Positions 32,840 to 38,062 of a stretch of DNA of 38,062 nucleotides are shown piece by piece; within the stretch, counting starts at the first letter, position 1, and the number at the start of each line of letters is the position of its first letter. The notes beneath the pieces were generated by a model, which saw only the letters and a program-made list of their open reading frames with translations, did not search any database and had not been told where the DNA came from. The stretch comes from Chromatiales bacterium (GTDB lineage Bacteria > Pseudomonadota > Gammaproteobacteria > Thiohalomonadales > Thiohalomonadaceae): NCBI GenBank assembly GCA_003251535.1, contig QKFD01000012.1:1-38062 (forward strand). Direction: 5' to 3'. The position numbers and the translations under genes were made by a program.

Positions 32840-33577
32840 ATGACAGATCTCCGCACTATCCCCGTGGTGGCTGCTGGCGAGGAGCGTCCCTCCGGCGGCC
32901 AGGGCAACCTACTCGCGCGGGTGTTCGACGAACTCACCGCCTTCTGCCGCTCGCGGTCGCTGTTCATGCTCCACTACTGCACCGGCTGTGGTGCCGTTGA
33001 GCTGCCGCCGGCGATGACCTCGCGCTTCGATATGGAGCGGCTGGGGATCCAGCCGATGGTCACCCCGCGCCAGGCCGATATCCTGCTGGTGACCGGCTAT
33101 GTCTCCACCAAGACCCTGAAGCGCATCATCCTCACCTATGAGCAGATGAACTCGCCCAAATATGTGATCGGCATCTGCTCCTGCACCGTCAATGGCGGCA
33201 TGTATTGGCAGAGTTACGCCACCGCCAAGAAGCTCAACGACTATCTGCCGGTGGATATGTATATCGCCGGCTGTATGCCGCGCCCCGAGGCGGTGATCAG
33301 CGGCCTGCGGGAGCTGATCGCCAATATCCGCGCTGGCCGGTCCGATTACTGGCGTGACTACTACCGCCGCTATGATCACTACCTCGGCAACCAGCAGCGG
33401 CTGTTCGGCGAGAACTGGCAGACCCCCACCGATGTCATTGCAGAGGCGCGCCACTACGGCCTGTTTGGCCCCGAGACCCTGGGCGAACACACCGCGCTGC
33501 TAGAGCAGCATCAAACCCCGCTCCAGCCATTTGAGATGCGCCTCGGCCTCAAACAAGACAAAGGCAGCTCATCATGA
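32840..33577 (+). CDS. NuoB/MbxJ-like small subunit (N2-type 4Fe-4S)
   Basis: A 245-residue soluble subunit carrying the cluster nearest the active site. Cysteine ligands fit C47-T-G-C50, C115 in SCTVNGG, and C145 in AGCMPRPEA. The spaced CxxC rather than the adjacent CC pair of true complex I NuoB places it with the hydrogenase-like Mbh/Mbx branch. The C-terminal ~85 residues are an extension (YWRDYYRRYDHYLGNQQRLFG) not found in short NuoB. It is the only gene in the set not overlapping its upstream neighbour (12-base gap), with a GAGGTGATC ribosome site. Confidence 0.92.
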   Translation: MTDLRTIPVVAAGEERPSGGQGNLLARVFDELTAFCRSRSLFMLHYCTGCGAVELPPAMTSRFDMERLGIQPMVTPRQADILLVTGYVSTKTLKRIILTYEQMNSPKYVIGICSCTVNGGMYWQSYATAKKLNDYLPVDMYIAGCMPRPEAVISGLRELIANIRAGRSDYWRDYYRRYDHYLGNQQRLFGENWQTPTDVIAEARHYGLFGPETLGEHTALLEQHQTPLQPFEMRLGLKQDKGSSS

Positions 33578-34170
33578 CGCCGACAGACGCGCCGGGACAC
33601 GATGTCACCACCACCCTCGACTTCCTGCTCCAGGAGGTGGATGGGTTACGTACCCGCTGGGTGGCCCCCCGCCGCCTGCGGGTCGATCTCCCTGCGGAGA
33701 CCCTGCCTGCCCTGCTGGAACTCCTGAAGGGGCGGGCCGGTTATGTCCACCTCTCTGCCATCAGCTGCGTTGACTGGCCGGACGATGGCCAGTTCGAGCT
33801 GGTCTACCACACCTGGTCCTATGAGCTGAATGTGCTGGTGATGGCCCACATCCGCATCCCCCGTGACCCGGGGGTCTACCTCTCCATCTATGACCTCTAC
33901 CGCCCGGCGGCCTTCTTCGAGCGCGATATCCACGAGATGTTCGGCCTCTGGTTTGAGGGCAGCCCGGATATGGGCAAGTTCATCCTCACCGAGTGGGAGG
34001 GGCCACCGCCCATGCGTAAAGAGTTTGACGGCGAGGCGTGGGTGATGGAGCAGTTTGGTTGGCAAGAGTACCGCCCCGAGTGGCTGACGGAGATCGAGGC
34101 CAAGGGGGGTGGGATCAGCAAGCGCCCGGAGCAGCTGCGCGGCGACAAGGGTGAGGATGGCACAGCATGA
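33574..34170 (+). CDS. NuoC/MbxK-like subunit
   Basis: A 198-residue soluble subunit of the NuoC family. The N-terminal domain includes YVHLSAISCVDWPDDGQFELVYHTWS. The family signature AAFFERDIHEMFGLWFEGSPDMGKFIL, close to ERE(V/I)xDxFGIxFxGHPDLRRIL, is followed by WEGPPPMRKEF. It stabilises the NuoB/NuoD-like pair in the peripheral arm. It overlaps both neighbours by four bases. Confidence 0.93.
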   Translation: MTPTDAPGHDVTTTLDFLLQEVDGLRTRWVAPRRLRVDLPAETLPALLELLKGRAGYVHLSAISCVDWPDDGQFELVYHTWSYELNVLVMAHIRIPRDPGVYLSIYDLYRPAAFFERDIHEMFGLWFEGSPDMGKFILTEWEGPPPMRKEFDGEAWVMEQFGWQEYRPEWLTEIEAKGGGISKRPEQLRGDKGEDGTA

Positions 34171-35309
34171 GACCGGAAAATTATCAGGCGGTCAGCCATC
34201 CGCCGAGCCACGAGTATGAGGTCTTTTTCGGCCCCAACCACCCGGGCATCGAGGGTAACTACGCCCTCAAGGTGCGGCTACATGGCGATGAGGTGACGGC
34301 GGCCCGGGCCGACGGCGGCTATCTCCACCGCGGCTTCGAGAAGCTGATGGAGGGGCGGCTCTGGATCCAGAACATCGCCCTCGTACCCCGTATCTGCGTC
34401 CCCGATCCGGTGCCGATGGAGGTGTGCTACTCCCTCGCCATCGAGGCGCTGGGGGGGCTGGAGGTCCCGGAGCGGGCGCAGTGGATCCGAGTGATGCAGC
34501 TGGAGCTGTCGCGCATCGCCGCCCACCTCTTCACCTTTGGCGGGAACGCCGCCACCACCGGCATGTATACGCCGATGTTCTGGGGCATCGCCGATCGTGA
34601 CCTCATCCTCGACCTGTTTGAGGAGCTGTCCGGGGGTCGCGTCTACCACATCTACAACATCCCTGGTGGGGTGCGGCGCGACCTGCCGGAGGGCTATCTC
34701 AAGCGGGTCAGCGACACCCTCGACTATATCGAGTCACGCCTGCCGGACTACGACAACCTGATGTTCACCAACCAGGTATTTGTCCGCCGCGCCACTGGCG
34801 TCGGCATTATGACCCAGGAGCAGGCGCTGGACTGGGGGGTCACCGGCCCCAACCTGCGCGCCACCGGCCTCCCCTTTGATGTGCGCCGCGACGACCCCTA
34901 CCTGATCTACGACCAGCTGGAGTTTGATGTCCCCGTGGAGGAGGCGGGCGACGCCTGGGCCCGCACCTTGGTCCGTCGGGCCGAGCTGAAGCAGAGCTTG
35001 CGCATCTTGCGCCAGGTGGTGGCGCGGCTGCCGGAGATCGACGGCCCCATCCGCGCCCCCATCCCCAACCCCTTGGCCTGGAACCTACCCCTGGGCGACG
35101 TCTACACCCGGGTGGAGTCCTCCAAGGGGGAGCTGGCCTACTACGTGGTCTCCAACGGCGGTGACAAGCCGTGGCGCGTGCATGTCCGCGGCCCGTCGGC
35201 CATGCACGCGGTGCAGGTGCTGGAGCACCTGGTCACCGGGGCGCGCATCGAAGATGTGGCGCAGATCATGTTCTCCCTCGACGCCTGTCCTCCGGAGGTC
35301 GACCGCTAA
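34167..35309 (+). CDS. NuoD/MbxL-like catalytic subunit lacking a full NiFe site
   Basis: A 380-residue homologue of NuoD and of group 4 NiFe-hydrogenase large subunits. The N-terminal motif is FFGPNHPGIEG, with E29 where complex I has the quinone-site histidine. The first nickel motif CxxC is C77-V-P-D80; the second is C374-P-P-E377 in DACPPEVDR. Thus each pair keeps one cysteine and has an acidic residue in place of the other. Neither a standard NiFe centre nor a standard quinone site is expected. This is like the modified sites reported for Mbx/Mbs sulfane reductases, although I could not align them here. It has full family length and overlaps both neighbours. Confidence 0.92.
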   Translation: MRPENYQAVSHPPSHEYEVFFGPNHPGIEGNYALKVRLHGDEVTAARADGGYLHRGFEKLMEGRLWIQNIALVPRICVPDPVPMEVCYSLAIEALGGLEVPERAQWIRVMQLELSRIAAHLFTFGGNAATTGMYTPMFWGIADRDLILDLFEELSGGRVYHIYNIPGGVRRDLPEGYLKRVSDTLDYIESRLPDYDNLMFTNQVFVRRATGVGIMTQEQALDWGVTGPNLRATGLPFDVRRDDPYLIYDQLEFDVPVEEAGDAWARTLVRRAELKQSLRILRQVVARLPEIDGPIRAPIPNPLAWNLPLGDVYTRVESSKGELAYYVVSNGGDKPWRVHVRGPSAMHAVQVLEHLVTGARIEDVAQIMFSLDACPPEVDR

Positions 35310-37141
35310 TGAGCGATATCGACTATAAACAGCGCGGCAGCCTGCTCAACCCGCTGCGCAGCCTGGGCTTCTTTGGCCGGCCGCCGGTCACCCAGCCGCT
35401 GGAACCGCGCCCCGCCTCTATCAACTACCGCGGCTTCCACCTCAACGACTGGGAGAAGTGTGTCGGCTGTGGCACCTGCCAGAAGGTGTGCGACAACGCC
35501 GCCATCTCCATGGTCCACATCCCCGACCTACCTGCCGATCCGGCCAAGGGGGTGCGACCGGAGCGGCCCGCCATCGACTACGGCCGCTGCTGCTGGTGCG
35601 GGCTCTGCGTAGACATCTGCCCCACCGGGGCCCTCGCCCTCTCGCGGGAGTATGTCCACACCTGCGTCGATGCCGACCTCTCCAGCTACTTCATCCTGCC
35701 CGATAGCCACGGCATCCACGGCCAGCCCTACGAAAAAGGGTGGGCCAAGACCGCCGACGCCGACCTCATCAGCCTGCTGCGGGAGCCGATGCCGGAGCTG
35801 GAGCCGGAGCAGCGGATCGAGAACTTTGACGAGATCGTCGGCGGCTATGACCCCCAGCAGGCGCTGCTGGAGGCGTCGCGCTGTGTACAGTGCGGCATGT
35901 GCCACGACGCCTGCCCCACCCACATGCACGCCCCCCAGTACATCCGCGCCATCTGGGAGGGCAAGCTGGAGGAGGCGGTGGGCTGGATCTACCAGACCAA
36001 CCCCTTCGCCCACATCTGCGGCCGGGTCTGCACCCGCCGCTGCGAGACCGCCTGCTCCATCGGCCACCGCGGTGAACCCATCGCCATCCGCTGGCTGAAG
36101 CGCTACGCCATGGATGCCATCCCCCACGAGCGGGTGAAGCAGATCGCCGCCGCCGGCCGCTGCGAGACCCCGAGCGGGCAGCGGGTGGCCATCGTCGGTG
36201 CCGGCCCCGCCGGGCTCACCTGCGCCTTCGATCTGGCCAAGCAGGGCCACGCCGTCACCGTCTTTGAGGCGCTATCCCAACCGGGTGGTATGACCCGCTG
36301 GGGGATCCCGGAGTACCGCCTCCCCTATGACCGGATCGACCGTGACATCGATGTCATCCAATCCCTGGGGGTAGAGATCCGCTGCAACACCCGGATCGGC
36401 AGCGACATCACGCTGGAGGAGCTGCATCAACAGTACGATGCCGTGCTCATCGCCCTCGGCCTACAGATGGGCCGCGGGACCCGCATCCCCGGGAGTGACC
36501 ACCCACAGGTCCGGCGGGCGGTGGATCTCCTACGCCAGGCCACCGCCGGCGAGGAGTTTGGCACCCCGCAGAGCGCCGTAGTGATCGGCGGCGGCAACGT
36601 CGCCATGGATATCGCCCGTACCCTGGCCCGCCTGCAACGTCAGCGCTTCGGTACCGCTCAGGTGACCATCACAGCGCTGGAGGAGCTATCCCACTTCCTG
36701 GCCGATCCGGTGGAGATCAAAGAGGCCCACGAGGAGGGGATCACCATCCTGCCAGCCCGCGGGCCGCGGGAGGTGGTGGTGGAGGACGGTAATCTAGTGG
36801 GGCTCGCCACCTGGCGGGTCACCTCCATCTTCGACGAACAGGGCCGCTTCTCCCCCACCTACGACCAGGAGGACGCCCAGATCCATACAGCCGAGATGGT
36901 GGTAGAGGCGATTGGCCAGATGAGCGACACCGGCCTGCTGGGCGATGAGTTGACCGAGCGGCTCGCCTGGAACCGCGGTCGGCTCCAGGTGGATAGCGAC
37001 GGCCGCACCAGCGAGGCATGGCTCTGGGCCGCGGGTGACATGGTGCGAGGCCCCGATGTGGTCAGCGCCGTGGCCGACGGCCACCGGGTCGCCGCCAGTA
37101 TCCACGCCGCCCTCAGTGCGGCCAAGGAGCAGAACCCATGA
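35309..37141 (+). CDS. NuoI-like ferredoxin fused to GltD/NfnB-type NAD(P)H oxidoreductase
   Basis: A 610-residue fusion protein. The ATG at 35309 overlaps the previous stop and is preceded by GGAGG. Residues 1-~145 are a NuoI/MbxN-like two-cluster ferredoxin, with cysteines 51, 54, 57 and 61, then 94, 97, 100 and 104. Residues ~165-250 are the iron-sulfur domain of GltD/NfnB proteins, with cysteines 192, 195, 198 and 202, then 237, 241, 245 and 249. The flavin domain follows: GAGPAG (297-302), QPGGMTRWGIPEYRLP, the NAD(P)-binding GGGNVAMD (427-434) and the closing AAGD with VSAVADGHRVA. It should pass electrons between NAD(P)H and the NuoB-like cluster, replacing a separate dehydrogenase module. 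The direction of flow is unknown. Confidence 0.93.
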   Translation: MSDIDYKQRGSLLNPLRSLGFFGRPPVTQPLEPRPASINYRGFHLNDWEKCVGCGTCQKVCDNAAISMVHIPDLPADPAKGVRPERPAIDYGRCCWCGLCVDICPTGALALSREYVHTCVDADLSSYFILPDSHGIHGQPYEKGWAKTADADLISLLREPMPELEPEQRIENFDEIVGGYDPQQALLEASRCVQCGMCHDACPTHMHAPQYIRAIWEGKLEEAVGWIYQTNPFAHICGRVCTRRCETACSIGHRGEPIAIRWLKRYAMDAIPHERVKQIAAAGRCETPSGQRVAIVGAGPAGLTCAFDLAKQGHAVTVFEALSQPGGMTRWGIPEYRLPYDRIDRDIDVIQSLGVEIRCNTRIGSDITLEELHQQYDAVLIALGLQMGRGTRIPGSDHPQVRRAVDLLRQATAGEEFGTPQSAVVIGGGNVAMDIARTLARLQRQRFGTAQVTITALEELSHFLADPVEIKEAHEEGITILPARGPREVVVEDGNLVGLATWRVTSIFDEQGRFSPTYDQEDAQIHTAEMVVEAIGQMSDTGLLGDELTERLAWNRGRLQVDSDGRTSEAWLWAAGDMVRGPDVVSAVADGHRVAASIHAALSAAKEQNP

Positions 37142-37650
37142 CTCAGCATGAAGGCACCGTCCACGGCATCGCTCGGCTGCGGGACAAGACCACCCTACGG
37201 GAGATCCTAGAGGTCGCCACCTCCTTCGAGGCGAGCGCCCGCGACTTCTACACCGACCTCGCCCCTAAGGTGAGCAAGCGGATCCGCTACCTGGTGGAGG
37301 AGCTGGCGGCCGAGGAGCAGCGCCACTTCGACCTGTTTAATGACCTCGCCCAGCGGACGGACCTGCACGAGCAGATTCAGCAGGAGATCGACACCCCCGC
37401 CAGCGACAGCCAGTTCTCCGACTGCCTCCATCTACCCCACCTAGGCGAGGCACCGGATGATCAAGAGGTGCTGCAATACGCCATGGGGCGGGAACACACC
37501 GCCATGGTCCACTACGGCGAACTAGCAGAAACCACCCCACCCGGCCCCATCTGCGATCTCTTCCACTACCTCGCCTCAGAGGAGACCAAGCACAAGCTGG
37601 AGCTGGAGAAGCTCTACTACCAGCTGGTGCATCGTGGCGGTGGGGTGTAG
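37138..37650 (+). CDS. Rubrerythrin-type ferritin-like di-iron protein
   Basis: A 170-residue, all-helical protein. Di-iron ligands are placed as in rubrerythrins: Glu in ATSFEASARDFY, ExxH in AAEEQRHFDLF, Glu in MGREHTAMVHYGE, and ExxH in ASEETKHKLELEKLYY. The C-terminal rubredoxin domain of classical rubrerythrin is absent. It overlaps the preceding fusion gene by four bases (ATGA), so it belongs to the operon. Rubrerythrin relatives reduce peroxide using electrons from NAD(P)H flavoproteins or rubredoxin, so it may protect the complex or accept electrons from the fused flavoprotein. That role is inference. Confidence 0.9.
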   Translation: MTQHEGTVHGIARLRDKTTLREILEVATSFEASARDFYTDLAPKVSKRIRYLVEELAAEEQRHFDLFNDLAQRTDLHEQIQQEIDTPASDSQFSDCLHLPHLGEAPDDQEVLQYAMGREHTAMVHYGELAETTPPGPICDLFHYLASEETKHKLELEKLYYQLVHRGGGV

Positions 37651-37683
37651 TTGCCCGCCATAGGAGGGATGACAAGGAGAAAA

Positions 37684-37811
37684 GTGTGCCGGGGTGGGGA
37701 TTGTCGGGTGACGCTCCGCTAACCCGACCTACCGACGATGCCCTCTTTCTTGCTTCCTTGGGCCTCAAACTCCATGCGTTAGCGGCGCAACGGGACAGCA
37801 AAGACGAGCCC
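37684..37811. repeat. Intergenic repeat, copy 1, with REP-like palindrome
   Basis: This ~128-base unit is nearly identical to 37936-38062, differing by about five changes including one indel. Near its start is a REP-like dyad (37703-37728), GTCGGGTGACG then GCTAACCCGAC. No gene is present; translations in all frames are broken or lack motifs. Confidence 0.85.
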
Positions 37812-37823
37812 GGCCACCTGTAG

Positions 37824-37850
37824 GTCGGCGTTAGCGCAGCGTAACCCGAC
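37824..37850. repeat. REP-like palindrome between the two repeat copies
   Basis: GTCGGCGTTAGCG and CGTAACCCGAC form an imperfect dyad of the same family as the dyads in both flanking copies, but in the opposite orientation. This is the kind of GC-rich REP element often found after operons. Confidence 0.75.
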
Positions 37851-37935
37851 AACCCTCCGCAGGAGCGCAACCGCATTCCACTGGCCCTATGGGTGCGGCT
37901 CGGTGTGGTTGTTCCGCTGCCGCGTTTGTGGAGGT

Positions 37936-38062
37936 GTGTGCCGGGGTGGGGATTGTCGGGTTACGCTCCGCTAACCCGACCTCCGACGATGCCCTTTTTC
38001 TCGCTTCCTTGGGCCTAAAACTCCATGCGTTAGCGGCGCAACGGGACAGCAAAGACGAGCCC
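37936..38062. repeat. Intergenic repeat, copy 2, running off the window
   Basis: The second copy of the ~128-base unit starts 252 bases after copy 1 and reaches the last base of the window. Its palindrome (37955-37980) has perfect 9-bp arms, GTCGGGTTA and TAACCCGAC. Ongoing matching at the edge suggests the array or unit may continue. Confidence 0.85.

Noticed and set aside
35171-35308. Longer start for the ferredoxin-flavoprotein fusion
   Set aside because: The extension lies inside the NuoD-like gene in another frame; the ATG at 35309 has GGAGG and overlaps the stop codon like the rest of the operon.
34167-35309. NiFe-hydrogenase large subunit
   Set aside because: Two of the four nickel-ligand cysteines are replaced by Asp and Glu, and no hydrogenase maturation genes are nearby.
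26050-35309. Ordinary complex I (nuo) operon or a stand-alone Mrp antiporter
   Set aside because: MrpE/F/G/B subunits do not belong to complex I, and NuoB/C/D/H/I homologues do not belong to a plain Mrp operon. The combined order and the CxxC spacing of the NuoB-like subunit fit the Mbh/Mbx branch.

Overview
The window reads as one contig of a GC-rich gammaproteobacterium. The grounds are a single type II secretion operon in the gspG-to-gspN order with a rhombosortase attached, a tRNA gene with an encoded CCA end, and the codon usage. A sulfur-oxidising, Chromatiales-like lineage is possible, but that is only an inference. The first ~3.4 kb is visibly AT-richer than the rest, as expected for the variable end of an RHS locus.

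Positions 1-10.5 kb (minus strand) are an RHS locus. A 2497-residue secreted RHS/NHL protein ends in a 137-residue variable tip with an HEILH zinc-protease motif. A small lipoprotein, the likely immunity protein, overlaps its 3' end. Further downstream lie a second immunity paralogue still overlapping the last 20 codons of a deleted RHS tip, and a frameshifted secreted propeller-like gene: the debris of an older toxin/immunity module.

Positions 10.7-13.6 kb (minus strand) carry a TSP3-repeat secreted protein, a DUF2202 ferritin-like secreted protein, a short-chain dehydrogenase and a DUF1614 membrane protein. Positions 13.8-22.2 kb (plus strand) form a connected export system. A secreted subtilase carries a GlyGly-CTERM tail, gspGHIJKLMN encode the pseudopilus and inner-membrane platform, and a rhombosortase of the kind that cleaves such tails follows. 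Substrate, secretion machine and sorting protease lie side by side; gspC, D, E and F must be elsewhere.

Positions 22.2-25.8 kb hold two unassigned proteins, an intergenic repeat array, a secreted protein made of 19-residue glycine-rich repeats, tRNA-Arg(CCT), and a TerC/YjbE plus universal stress protein pair.

Positions 26.05-37.65 kb (plus strand) are the most interesting part: an uninterrupted, mostly start/stop-overlapping operon of 14 genes. Eight encode Mrp-type antiporter subunits (MrpE, F, G, a DUF4040 subunit, B, C, D and a NuoL/MrpA-like subunit). They are followed by homologues of NuoH, NuoB, NuoC and NuoD, then a NuoI-like ferredoxin fused to a GltD/NfnB-type NAD(P)H flavoprotein, and finally a rubrerythrin. 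The order matches, as I recall it, that of the archaeal Mbx/Mbs sulfane-reductase operons. The catalytic subunit has lost two of the four nickel-binding cysteines (CxxD and CxxE) and also lacks the quinone-site histidine of complex I. This predicts an ion-pumping, non-hydrogenase respiratory complex with its own NAD(P)H module. The window ends in REP-like palindromes inside a duplicated ~128-bp intergenic repeat.
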